From NCBI GenBank assembly GCA_900317105.1, contig ONFP01000018.1, forward strand, positions 1-40,863: a DNA stretch of 40,863 nt. Direction: 5' to 3'. The notes beneath the pieces were generated by a model, which was given only the letters and a program-made list of their open reading frames with translations, had not been told where the DNA came from and searched no databases. The position numbers and the translations under genes are program-made. This document shows, one piece after another, positions 17,120-25,569 of this stretch. How positions within the stretch are numbered: position 1 is the stretch's first letter; each line of letters opens with the position of its first letter. This stretch comes from an uncultured Succinatimonas sp. Lineage in GTDB: Bacteria; Pseudomonadota; Gammaproteobacteria; Enterobacterales; Succinivibrionaceae.

Positions 17120-17566
17120 TTAAATTACAGTTACGTTAATTTTATCACCTACAAGTGAAAGGCGAACATTATTCATTGAAGATATTGTACCGCGTTGAAC
17201 CAGTCCCTGTTTAATTAATAATTCCAAATCCTTGACGGTACCTTCGTTTAAAATCTTTCTGCCCTTCTCATCTGCAACCACGCCTAATCTTGGTTCAACT
17301 CTCTGCATACCGAGATTTCTATTTTTTGAAATCAGACCGATCTGTTCAAGACGGTTAATCAGACGATATACAGTGGCAATGCCTAAATCAGGAACAAACT
17401 GTTTAGCTTCATACCATAACTCTTTAGGAGAAGTGCATTTACTTGAAGTAAGAATTTCAATGATACGACGTCTTTGAACTGTCATTCTTAGCCCACTTGC
17501 CTCAAGCTTACGAATTGTATCTTCGGTTAATGCATTAACGTTAAAGGATTCGTTTTCATCAAACAT
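17120..17566 (-). CDS. Fur-family DNA-binding protein lacking the metal-binding part
   Basis: A 148-residue protein. Residues about 15-85 are a clear Fur winged helix (LRMTVQRRRIIEIL, TSPKELWYEAKQFVPDLGIA, then TVYRLINRLEQIGLI). After residue 85 it departs from Fur: there is no HHDH cluster, no CxxC pairs, no histidine anywhere and only one cysteine. The C-terminal ~60 residues look like a small mixed fold that I do not recognise. It may sense something other than metal, or regulate constitutively. ATG at 17566 follows GGGTG. It is followed by a DtxR gene, so a role in metal control is inferred from context. Confidence 0.75.
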   Translation of the reverse strand: MFDENESFNVNALTEDTIRKLEASGLRMTVQRRRIIEILTSSKCTSPKELWYEAKQFVPDLGIATVYRLINRLEQIGLISKNRNLGMQRVEPRLGVVADEKGRKILNEGTVKDLELLIKQGLVQRGTISSMNNVRLSLVGDKINVTVI

Positions 17567-17747
17567 AGCGCACCCACTCTTATACTATTTCTTACTATTT
17601 TTATATATGGGGATCGTTTTTTCTATTTCAAGAATGATGTTAATTATTTTGACAAATTCCCCTTCACATATCATTTAGAATAGTACGAATATACAAAATG
17701 TTCACGGTGAAAGTTAGAAGGAATTACAACTTTTTGACGAAAGGATC

Positions 17748-17909
17748 CTATTCGTCCTTATTATCATGACAATGACACTCGGAGGATCCAGTTTTTGAGC
17801 ATCCGCATCCACCTTTTAATGACAGAATTGAAAAAATCTTCTTTAGCCCTGAATAAAGAGCTAAGGCAGCTAAGGCAAAAAGAATAAAAAGAATGATTTT
17901 TGCGGTCAT
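17748..17909 (-). CDS. FeoB-associated Cys-rich membrane protein
   Basis: A 53-residue protein: one N-terminal membrane helix (TAKIILFILFALAALALYSG), a basic turn, then a Cys/His cluster GGCGCSKTGSSECHCH and a charged end. This is the layout of the FeoB-associated Cys-rich family, small proteins usually found beside ferrous-iron transporters. A GGAG ribosome site lies 7 bases before the ATG. No feoA or feoB is in the window. It lies upstream of the Fur-like and DtxR-like genes in the same direction, consistent with iron handling. A longer frame over the same DNA (17764-17964) has no such features. Confidence 0.75.
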   Translation of the reverse strand: MTAKIILFILFALAALALYSGLKKIFSILSLKGGCGCSKTGSSECHCHDNKDE

Positions 17910-17976
17910 ATATAATCTCCATGTTGAGAAGATTATAACAGATAAAGTTAGCTATTGCTAACAATACAAAATTCTA

Positions 17977-18633
17977 TCATTTGCTCAAGAAAAAACCGAT
18001 TGTAAAGATTATCAGAAGAATTGCTCCTGAGATTTTTACCAGTTTAAGACCAAACTGACTTTTTCTCTCATCACTTGCTATTTTCTCAATTCCATCATGT
18101 CTGATCTTATGCTTAAGCTCTCGTAATGACTGCGCACCGTCGGTATTGGAATCTGCTTTTTTTGCAATCAACCCTACTCTTGCTGTACCCCTGTACATGT
18201 AAAAGGAAAAACCTATGGAATTTCGTGTAAAGCGCTCCTCTTTGTAATCTAAGACCACGTTGCCTCCAAGTTTCTCACACAAATCGATAAAGGCAAACTT
18301 AAGTGACTTTGAATTTCTTGCTTCGCGTTTTAGAGTAATATCACTCGAATCTATAAGCTCATAGCCATCAGGAATTCCTGAGGAAATAATACCTGTCTGA
18401 GCTGGCTCCAGATAAAAAATGTTATCTTCAAGAAGATTCTGCTCTTTTGAGATGAGCATATTTACAACAATCTTATCTTCAAGATTAAAATCTACTCTAC
18501 AGCCATTTATAAGCTTGGATTCATCCTGATTAGGAGCAAGGCTTTCTGTTGAAAAGTTCAGTAAAAGGCCATCATCAGACTGAATAGCTCCTGTATTTTC
18601 ATCTGCATTAAAATAAGTAATGGTTCCTTTCAT
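17977..18633 (-). CDS. Cold-shock-like domain protein with C-terminal membrane anchor
   Basis: A 218-residue protein in three parts. Residues 1-65 look like a cold-shock/OB domain (MKGTITYFNADENTGAIQSD...LLLNFSTESL), though the RNA-binding aromatics are only partly kept. Residues about 85-170 form an unrecognised domain with FAFIDLCEKLGGNVVLDY and YRGTARVGLIAKKAD, reminiscent of YbjQ-like folds. The last ~20 residues are one hydrophobic helix ending FFLSK, a tail anchor. ATG at 18633 is supported by GGGGAG 8 bases upstream. The gene lies 63 bp after nadA and may belong to its operon. The function is unknown. Confidence 0.65.
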   Translation of the reverse strand: MKGTITYFNADENTGAIQSDDGLLLNFSTESLAPNQDESKLINGCRVDFNLEDKIVVNMLISKEQNLLEDNIFYLEPAQTGIISSGIPDGYELIDSSDITLKREARNSKSLKFAFIDLCEKLGGNVVLDYKEERFTRNSIGFSFYMYRGTARVGLIAKKADSNTDGAQSLRELKHKIRHDGIEKIASDERKSQFGLKLVKISGAILLIIFTIGFFLSK

Positions 18634-18696
18634 AAAAATATCTCCCCAGAACAAAGCCTAGCTGATATTACTTATATGTCCAATAGATTGAACAGA

Positions 18697-19761
18697 TTAA
18701 AGTACAATTTTTCCTGATTTCAGATCTGCTGAAAATGACAGCATTCTATCAAGAGGTTTCAGTGCACCAAGACGAACCGTCTCATCAACATGAACGCTGT
18801 GTGAGTCAGGATTATTTAATGCCCTGATTAATGATTCAAGAGTATTGAGCCCCATCCAAGGGCAGTTTGCACAGCTAATACAGTGCCCAGCGGAACTTAC
18901 TACAGGCGCTTCAATAAACTTCTTATCAGGACAGGCCTGCATAAGCTTGTAGAAGATATGTTTTTCCGTACCGATAATAAATTCCTTTGCCTCAGATTTT
19001 TTAGCAAAGTTAAGGATCTGGGAGGTCGAACCCACATAGTCTGCCTTAGCAACTACTGAAGCAGGAGCTTCAGGATGAACAAGAACCAGAGCATTTGGAT
19101 TTTCTTTCTTAACAAAATCCAGAGCATTCTCCTCAAAGGAATCATGCACAATACATCTTCCTGGCCAACAGTAGATCTCACAGTCAGACTGAGCTGCAAT
19201 ATATGAACCTAAATGACGATCCGGTACCCATAAAATTGGCTTTCCCTGTTTAGTCAAATATTTACCAAGCTCAACAGCTAAAGATGATGTTACAATCCAG
19301 TCTGACTGAGCTTTAACTTGAGCAGATGTATTAGCATATGCAACTACCGTAGCTTCAGGATGAAGAGATTTCATTCTTTTCAGATCTTCAACATCACAGC
19401 ACAAATCCAGAGAACATTCAGCCTTCAGATCTGGCATGATAACAGTCTTATCAGGAGAAAGGATCTTGGCGGTTTCACCCATGAACCTTACACCAGCAAC
19501 TAAAAGCAGATTCTTATCACTGTCACGTCCTACTCTTGCCATCTCAAGAGAATCACCAATAAAACCACCGGCAGCCTCACACAGACGCTGCATGGTATCA
19601 GATGTATAGTAATGAGCAATTAGAAGAGCATTTTTCTTTTTAATAAGCTCTAGAGCCTCATCAAATAAGGAATCATCTTTCTTCTTGGCTTCAAGAGACA
19701 AAGACTCAGGTAATAAAAAAGAGTCAGGGACTCTGACTCCGTCTATCATGTGTAGTGGCAT
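18697..19761 (-). CDS. nadA: Quinolinate synthase
   Basis: A 354-residue cytoplasmic iron-sulfur enzyme that condenses iminoaspartate with dihydroxyacetone phosphate in NAD synthesis. The three cluster cysteines are Cys116 (AECSLD), Cys203 (WPGRCIVHD) and Cys300 (ANCPWM). IAHYYTSDTMQRLCE and LLVAGVRFMGETAKIL are also typical. The length matches E. coli NadA. It starts 9 bp after the pRiA4b-like gene. The oxygen-sensitive cluster fits an anaerobe. nadB and nadC are not in the window. Confidence 0.95.
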   Translation of the reverse strand: MPLHMIDGVRVPDSFLLPESLSLEAKKKDDSLFDEALELIKKKNALLIAHYYTSDTMQRLCEAAGGFIGDSLEMARVGRDSDKNLLLVAGVRFMGETAKILSPDKTVIMPDLKAECSLDLCCDVEDLKRMKSLHPEATVVAYANTSAQVKAQSDWIVTSSLAVELGKYLTKQGKPILWVPDRHLGSYIAAQSDCEIYCWPGRCIVHDSFEENALDFVKKENPNALVLVHPEAPASVVAKADYVGSTSQILNFAKKSEAKEFIIGTEKHIFYKLMQACPDKKFIEAPVVSSAGHCISCANCPWMGLNTLESLIRALNNPDSHSVHVDETVRLGALKPLDRMLSFSADLKSGKIVL

Positions 19762-19770
19762 TTTTTATTG

Positions 19771-20301
19771 TTATCCTTTTACATTGAACGGTATGGCACT
19801 AATCTTACTCATAGTTGCCTCAAGATCCTTGCGAACCGATCCGTACTCTCTTAATCTGTTTGTAACATCCTTCAAATTAAGACTTGGGCAATCTTCCATA
19901 TCATAATATGCGGAAATGGAAGCGGCTGTCAGATTATCCTCAGGAGGTAACATACCAGCTCCCACAAGACATGAAGGGATCAGGCAGTAAAGCTTTTCCT
20001 CTGCTTTCATAACCTCAACTCTATGTCTTAATGAACCAATGGTTTCGTTTACAAAACTAAAAACAGAGCCTGTTTCAAGAGCAAGAGAATCAAAACTTTT
20101 CAGCTCTTCGAGTGAAGTTGTTTCACCATCAATACCGGCTGAGAATTTCTGATTATTAATAATAAAACAATATTGGGATTTCTTGTAGTCAAAGGCAAGA
20201 GCGATCAGTTTTGCTACATGACAGATATCAGCCTTTCCGTCTATAGCCACAAGACGCCACAATGGCGTATCCTCAATAGAAACCTTTAAGAGGTACTGCA
20301 C
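19771..20301 (-). CDS. Hypothetical protein, pRiA4b ORF-3-like
   Basis: A 176-residue soluble protein. The first ~90 residues (LLKVSIEDTPLWRLVAIDGK, AKLIALAFDY, YCFIINNQKFS) resemble the pRiA4b ORF-3 family, whose members begin with L-V-L-x-G-x-x-P-x-I-W-R and have an early helix ending in FGW. This is a memory match and only moderate. The rest is unrecognised. It sits 12 bp after the Sel1-repeat gene and 9 bp before nadA, so all three are probably one transcript. No function is assigned. Confidence 0.5.
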   Translation of the reverse strand: MQYLLKVSIEDTPLWRLVAIDGKADICHVAKLIALAFDYKKSQYCFIINNQKFSAGIDGETTSLEELKSFDSLALETGSVFSFVNETIGSLRHRVEVMKAEEKLYCLIPSCLVGAGMLPPEDNLTAASISAYYDMEDCPSLNLKDVTNRLREYGSVRKDLEATMSKISAIPFNVKG

Positions 20302-20313
20302 CTTACAAAACTC

Positions 20314-22953
20314 CTACTGAACTATATTTGATACAAACACATCCGAATCTAAAGGCTCATTATCTGTACTTCGATCCTTTACCGCAATATTACAGTCTTC
20401 ACAGGACAGAAGGCTGAAATCCATAGCAGTAAACAGACAGCTTATAATCGAACCGGAGAATTTGCCTTTCATTATCTTCTCTTTGAAGACATTATATGAA
20501 GGAGGCATAGAGTAAGAACGTATGAACATAAATGCAGAAACAAGATCAAAATCAGAACTGCTCTTGGTCTTAACCTCATTCAGACGGTCGCACAGAGAGA
20601 AAACCTTCTTCGAATCCTCAAGCTGCTTTTCAGAAATGTTGTTGAAACATACTGAATAAGACCCTTTTACAAGATTTTTCCTAAGATTTGAAAGTACCTG
20701 ATAGTCAGGCTTTACATCCATTCCCTTAAGCTGTTTTTTCTTTAGAGATGGAGTATTTGCCCAGAATTCTGAATGATAAAGATTGTATGTTATATCCTTT
20801 TCAAGCTGAGTCTTGCCGGCAACAAGCTTATTGATAATATCCTTCATCTTGTATATGGCAGGAGAATTATCATGAGCAGAATCATCCTTGTCATCCATCA
20901 TAAAATTAAAACTGATGTCCAGACTCTTCCTGAAGGTAGGGAAATACGAAGACTGAGGTGTATCCAGAGGGAATGCATTCTTGTACATAGACTGGTAATA
21001 GCCAAAGAATGAGGTATATCCGTTTAAAATTGCCTTCTGCTGATACTCAAAAGCCTTCTCCACATTAGCAGGCAGAAAAATACCTGAATGATACATATCA
21101 CAAAGAATCAGGCAGGCCTGAGGGTTATTCTCTGCCAGTTCTTCCATCTCTTCGATAAGCTGCATAAAAGGTAACGGACAATAGGCACCGGTTGCCTTCA
21201 AATGCTTATATTCTTCAATTGCGTCAGGGAAGATATACTCCGCAGCATATCGCAGGTAGGTATGAGCCAGTTTCGAATTGCTTGACTCATAAACCTTATA
21301 TAGTACATAGTAACCAAGAATATTACCGTAATTAATGGCCCTTGTAGCATAAGCCTCAGCCTTATCCATATCATTATTGATTACAGCTCCAAGAGCAATA
21401 TTCAAAAGAGCAAAGGAACTCCCCTGTTCTGCAGCCTGCTCCCAGTAACTCAATGCGCTGTCATCCGGACCATGCTCCTCCAAAACAAGATTTCCCAGAA
21501 GGAAACTTGCCTTTGCATATCCCTGCTTTGAAAGTACATGCAGATATTTCTTAGGGATCTTGTCAAAAGATCCCTTGTATAGACAGAAAAGACAGACATA
21601 TGCACTTAAGGAATAGGAATCATTCTCTTTTAACCCCTCTTTGATGAAGTCAAATAGGAAATCTGAAATCTCGGTCTCCTTATTGAGATTAAGATCAAGA
21701 GCTAGAGCAATTTCATTAAGAAGGTCAGGATCATCCTCAAGAGTACCGGTAATTTCAAGGAATAATGCAACAGCAGCTTTAAGTCTGTAGCTCTTAGGAG
21801 ATTTTTGAAGATTCTCAATCAGTATATCCAGAAAATCATCGAAGATTTCCATTGGCATTGAAAAAGGAACAGACTCATAATCGCAGTCAAATTTCAGTGA
21901 GTTTAAAAGTGCCAGAATATTAAACAGACACTGCTCTTCAAGATCTTTACCTTTGCCGCATACCGGTTCAAAGCTAAGGAAATGCTGCTCCTTGGTAGTC
22001 TTAATGTAACGAACCAGAGCAAAACAGTTTATAAGCAGAGTATATAAATCAGTAAGCTCACTCTCGGATTCCATTTCTGAATCAATAGATAAATCCATGA
22101 AGTAAACAATAAAGGCCATGGTACAGAAAGGATCACCTACAACCATACCATATGAAAACCACTGTCTGGCCTTTGACTTATCTAAAGGAAGATCCTTTCC
22201 TCGCATATATGCGTTTCCGATTCTATAGGCGACATTCCCAGGAACCCCCTTGATTACAGAGGAAGCCTCTGCATAAATCAGAGATGGGTGGTAAACATTG
22301 AAAGAGGACTCAAAAATAGTACGCAACGATTCAAGATAAAGAATATTTTCCTCATCATCATAATCATCAATCTGAATCTGGAGCTGTTCTTCAAAATATT
22401 TAATAGGCATCAGAAACAGTCTAGAGATTGAGGAAAGATCCTGCCAATTAGGCGTTCCATCTATAAACAGCTGATCCACAAAAAATGTTATTGCTGAAGG
22501 AATATAAACAGGAACACAGGATGAAACAAAATTATCCTCATTTATTTTGCTGAAATCATCTGCAAACTGACGGATAACTTCTAAAGATCTGTCGTAGTAT
22601 TTTTTTGAACGAGCATATTTTAAAACAGATGAGGATTTAAAGTATTTTTTTAGATCACGGGTACTGAGAACATCCAGTGCATTTTCAAGTTTTGCAAAAA
22701 TATCATCTTTCTGTTTTACATTGCTCTGCTCTAAAGCAACATAATTCCAGTAGATAAACTCATCAATATCTTTTTTTTCAGTATTTTCAGAAAGCTCTAA
22801 CTCACCATATCTTCTGACTTTGGCATTTAATTCATCCTGAGTAATAACTTCATAAGTGGAGTCAAAATTAAGGAAATTATTCTCAATAAAATGAATTTTC
22901 TCTTTAATTTCCGATTCATCTAGAAGTTTATTTTTTTTATTAGATAATGACAT
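20314..22953 (-). CDS. Large Sel1-repeat protein
   Basis: An 879-residue protein without a signal peptide or membrane helix. Several TPR-like Sel1 repeats are visible: VAYRIGNAYMRGKDLPLDKS followed by KARQWFSYGM near residue 240; ASFLLGNLVLEEHGPDD with SYWEQAAEQGSSFALLNIAL near 490-530; and ACLILCDMYHSGIFLPANVE with KAFEYQQKAI near 620. Sel1 repeats usually serve as adaptors. The N- and C-terminal parts are unrecognised. ATG at 22953 was chosen over a longer frame to 23037, because GAGAA lies just upstream and the extra 28 residues look random. It is the first gene of the group leading to nadA. Confidence 0.6.
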   Translation of the reverse strand: MSLSNKKNKLLDESEIKEKIHFIENNFLNFDSTYEVITQDELNAKVRRYGELELSENTEKKDIDEFIYWNYVALEQSNVKQKDDIFAKLENALDVLSTRDLKKYFKSSSVLKYARSKKYYDRSLEVIRQFADDFSKINEDNFVSSCVPVYIPSAITFFVDQLFIDGTPNWQDLSSISRLFLMPIKYFEEQLQIQIDDYDDEENILYLESLRTIFESSFNVYHPSLIYAEASSVIKGVPGNVAYRIGNAYMRGKDLPLDKSKARQWFSYGMVVGDPFCTMAFIVYFMDLSIDSEMESESELTDLYTLLINCFALVRYIKTTKEQHFLSFEPVCGKGKDLEEQCLFNILALLNSLKFDCDYESVPFSMPMEIFDDFLDILIENLQKSPKSYRLKAAVALFLEITGTLEDDPDLLNEIALALDLNLNKETEISDFLFDFIKEGLKENDSYSLSAYVCLFCLYKGSFDKIPKKYLHVLSKQGYAKASFLLGNLVLEEHGPDDSALSYWEQAAEQGSSFALLNIALGAVINNDMDKAEAYATRAINYGNILGYYVLYKVYESSNSKLAHTYLRYAAEYIFPDAIEEYKHLKATGAYCPLPFMQLIEEMEELAENNPQACLILCDMYHSGIFLPANVEKAFEYQQKAILNGYTSFFGYYQSMYKNAFPLDTPQSSYFPTFRKSLDISFNFMMDDKDDSAHDNSPAIYKMKDIINKLVAGKTQLEKDITYNLYHSEFWANTPSLKKKQLKGMDVKPDYQVLSNLRKNLVKGSYSVCFNNISEKQLEDSKKVFSLCDRLNEVKTKSSSDFDLVSAFMFIRSYSMPPSYNVFKEKIMKGKFSGSIISCLFTAMDFSLLSCEDCNIAVKDRSTDNEPLDSDVFVSNIVQ

Positions 22954-23161
22954 GTTTTCTCGTAGTTCTCGAAAAAAAATCAGTCTCAGTAAAGCTATCC
23001 ATTCAAAAGCTCTGTGAGAAAGAGACAGTGGAAACAAGTAATTTCCACGATTAAATAAATATGTGTAACTTATGTAGAATATTAAGAGTAAAAAATTAAG
23101 ATTTTATCTTGTATATTTTTCCTAGTTTGTATCGGTTATTTTACACTTCACAAAAACAAAA

Positions 23162-23205
23162 AATGATATACATAAGCTTATTTAACATAAGGTTAGTATA
23201 TCATT
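23162..23205. repeat. Perfect 10-bp inverted repeat
   Basis: AATGATATAC (23162-23171) and its exact reverse complement GTATATCATT (23196-23205) are separated by 24 bp. No T-tail follows on either strand, so it is more likely an operator or RNA stem than a terminator. Confidence 0.6.
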
Positions 23206-23253
23206 ATCTTCAAGTCTTCACAGTACAAAATAGAAGACTATTCTCACATTTTT

Positions 23254-23279
23254 GCTAGGCAGAATGATTTCTGCCCAGC
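23254..23279 (-). terminator. Hairpin after the first cstA
   Basis: An 11-bp stem with one G-U pair (23254-23264 with 23269-23279) and 4-nt loop, 8 bp after the cstA stop. No U-run follows on the minus strand, so it may be an mRNA 3'-end stabiliser rather than a true terminator. Confidence 0.45.
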
Positions 23280-23286
23280 CTTTCAA

Positions 23287-24999
23287 TTAAGCTTCAGCGA
23301 CTCCTGAAGAGAATCTGTTCTTAACAGTATGAACAATTACAGATAGACCAAGAGCTACCAGCATACATGCCATTACAACAAGTACAAAACCAAGACCTAC
23401 CAGCACACCGTTTGAATTCCACTGCTGAGAGATAACCTGAGTAACGCCCCACAGACTCATAATCAGCATGAATACCATAGGCACAAAGGCTACTAGCCAG
23501 TTTACATTCTTAGAAAGCAGCCATAATGAAATTACCAGAAGAGTCAAAGCAGACATCAGCTGATTTGAAGCGCCGAAGATTGGCCACAAAGATGCAGCTT
23601 CACCACTTAGCGCCATGTACATTGATACAGCGACAATAGAGAAAGATGCAACATATTTGTTCATGAAAGCCTTTCTTACCATACCTACAGAAACAGTCTT
23701 GTTTTCGCTGACTTTATCCTCAGATGACTTAGCCTTAGGCATGAACAGTTCCTGACAAACAAAACGACCGAGTCTTGTTGCTGTATCCAGAGAAGTCATC
23801 ATGAAAGCTGAGATGGCTAAAGAGATGAAAACCTTTGCAAGTGATGTATCAAGGCCAAGAGCACCGCAGAAATTTGAAATACCGGTAGCAAATGCTGCAG
23901 GAGGATTCTTGCCAAGCTCAGAGAATTCAGTATGTCCCATAGACATAACAGCAACCAAAGCCATGATGCCTAAAACACCTTCAATAAGCATTGAACCGTA
24001 GCCGATAGGTAATGCATCGCTTTCCTTGTTAAGCTGCTTTGATGTTGTACCAGAAGCAACTAGAGCATGGAAACCAGAGCAGGCACCACAGGCAATGAAA
24101 ATAAACAGAGCAGGTACCATATCTGTCATCTTGCCGTCACCGGTTACAGCAGCAAAGCCTTCAAAGGAAGACATCTTGATTTCAGGGCTGTAAGCAAGAA
24201 TTGAGGCAAAGCCTAAAGCCAGCATTGCATAAAGAAGCCATGAGTTCATGTAGTCTCGAGGCTGAAGAAGCCACTGAACAGGCATTACTGAAGCTACAAA
24301 GATGTAGATTGCAAGTACACCAATCCAGAATGATCTTACATTCTCTGGAGCGATATTGAATGCAGTTTCAACATTCAGAGGGAAGCTTTCACCAAGGTAA
24401 ACTGATAGAAATACTAATGGAATAAAGATTACAGAAGCTCTCTTTAAACTAAAATTCAAATTAATTGTAGTAAAGGCAAATAGAGGAGCCATGAAAATAA
24501 ACAGCAGAGATGCTGTTGCTACCTCAGGGAATTTTGTGAACAGTCCAGCGATAAGAAGAGTAAAAATTGCAACCACCAGAACCAGACAAAGCAAACAGAA
24601 TCCTAAGAACAGCTGTCTTCCGGTAAAGCCCATCATTTTTTCCATAACGAAGGAAACAGATCTTCCCCTATTACGTACAGAGATAACCAAAGCTGCAAAA
24701 TCATGGAATGCACCGATAAACACACATCCTACCAGTATCCATATCAATGCAGGAAGCCAACCGAAATAAGCTGCCATAATAGGACCAACAATTGGGCCAG
24801 GACCAGCAATTGAAGCAAAATGATGTCCAAAAAGAACAGGAGCTCTTGTTGGAACGTAATCAACACCGTCCATATTTGTATGTGCAGGTGTAGGTTTCTT
24901 TGGGTCTATTGAAAATAATTTCTTTAAAAAATTTCCGTATGTGAAATATGCTAAAACAAAGTATGCTAAGCAAATACAGAATAGTACACTGCCTGTCAT
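23287..24999 (-). CDS. cstA: Carbon starvation protein CstA family transporter (first copy)
   Basis: A 570-residue polytopic protein with about 15 hydrophobic segments. CstA-family carriers take up peptides or pyruvate. Diagnostic stretches are DGVDYVPTRAPVLFGHHFAS followed by IAGPGPIVGPIMAA, GAFHDFAALVISVRNRGRSV, and ACGACSGFHALVASGTTSKQ. It lacks the longer C-terminus of E. coli CstA (about 700). ATG at 24999 is preferred because GGTGA lies 5-6 bases upstream; TTG at 25011 and GTG at 25008 are alternatives. A second, shorter copy lies at 31946-33391. The leader upstream has two hairpins. Confidence 0.88.
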   Translation of the reverse strand: MTGSVLFCICLAYFVLAYFTYGNFLKKLFSIDPKKPTPAHTNMDGVDYVPTRAPVLFGHHFASIAGPGPIVGPIMAAYFGWLPALIWILVGCVFIGAFHDFAALVISVRNRGRSVSFVMEKMMGFTGRQLFLGFCLLCLVLVVAIFTLLIAGLFTKFPEVATASLLFIFMAPLFAFTTINLNFSLKRASVIFIPLVFLSVYLGESFPLNVETAFNIAPENVRSFWIGVLAIYIFVASVMPVQWLLQPRDYMNSWLLYAMLALGFASILAYSPEIKMSSFEGFAAVTGDGKMTDMVPALFIFIACGACSGFHALVASGTTSKQLNKESDALPIGYGSMLIEGVLGIMALVAVMSMGHTEFSELGKNPPAAFATGISNFCGALGLDTSLAKVFISLAISAFMMTSLDTATRLGRFVCQELFMPKAKSSEDKVSENKTVSVGMVRKAFMNKYVASFSIVAVSMYMALSGEAASLWPIFGASNQLMSALTLLVISLWLLSKNVNWLVAFVPMVFMLIMSLWGVTQVISQQWNSNGVLVGLGFVLVVMACMLVALGLSVIVHTVKNRFSSGVAEA

Positions 25000-25055
25000 T
25001 TCATTCACCAAATTTTTTGAATTATTCGTTTAAGTCAGAATAAAGACAATAGGTC

Positions 25056-25139
25056 TCGCAGACGAGTTACCTGCGATCTAGAGCATGAGCTTTGTGAGCT
25101 TTTGATATGATTTTTATCTTAATGGTTTGAGATAAAATC
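25056..25139 (-). promoter_or_regulatory. Structured 5' leader of cstA
   Basis: Two stems would form in the cstA message: TCGCAG/CTGCGA (25056-25061, 25071-25076) and a ~10-bp stem with one bulged base (25109-25119 with 25130-25139). No terminator U-run follows, so translational control would be more likely than attenuation. No known riboswitch is recognised. Confidence 0.3.
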
Positions 25140-25513
25140 GACTTGAACGTGGGTAATGTTCTTTGTCGTTTTCATTATTAAATGCCTTTATTTATAAATA
25201 GTCAATATTTATTTATATGCAACATAGAATTATTTATTGTGCATTTTACGCAACACACAAAATCAATCAAAAATTCAGTAAGTTATAAAGAAAATCTTTC
25301 TCCTCATCTTTAATTTATTAATTATTACAATTTAAATAAATCCGGATTTTAAGAGACTTACAACAATTTTGACTCAATATGGGGCAGAAATAAAAGAAAG
25401 AGCCTTCCGAAAAAACTTATAACCTCATCGAGAAAAAATTTAAACGAATATTCTGAAACTTTTATATACCATCGAACATATCAGGTTTCTGCACCGTAAA
25501 TAAGCCTTAACTG

Positions 25514-25542
25514 TTACCATAGTCTCTTGTTTTTGCTAGAAT
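25514..25542 (+). promoter_or_regulatory. Promoter of bioFGC
   Basis: TTACCA (25514-25519), 17 bp, TAGAAT (25537-25542) preceded by TGC (extended -10). It ends 27 bp upstream of the bioF ATG. Confidence 0.6.
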
Positions 25543-25569
25543 TGTTTCATTCAAAAGAGAGCTTTAGAC

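Larger units (their letters stand above)
22954..23286. other. Intergenic region between cstA and the Sel1-repeat gene (333 bp)
   Basis: It holds the weak hairpin after cstA (23254-23279), a long perfect inverted repeat (23162-23205) and a short repeat TGGAAA/TTTCCA (23029-23034, 23042-23047) close to the Sel1 gene start. The promoter of the Sel1-nadA group must lie here, but I cannot point to convincing hexamers. Confidence 0.5.
25012..25569. other. Divergent intergenic region between cstA and bioF (558 bp)
   Basis: The cstA side carries two leader hairpins (25056-25076 and 25109-25139). The bioF side carries the promoter at 25514-25542. I see no open frame with a ribosome site. No convincing BirA operator pair is visible. 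Confidence 0.5.

Noticed and set aside
17764-17964. 66-codon minus-strand frame over the Cys-rich gene
   Set aside because: No ribosome site and random-looking composition. The 53-codon frame at 17748-17909 has a GGAG site, a membrane helix and a Cys/His cluster.
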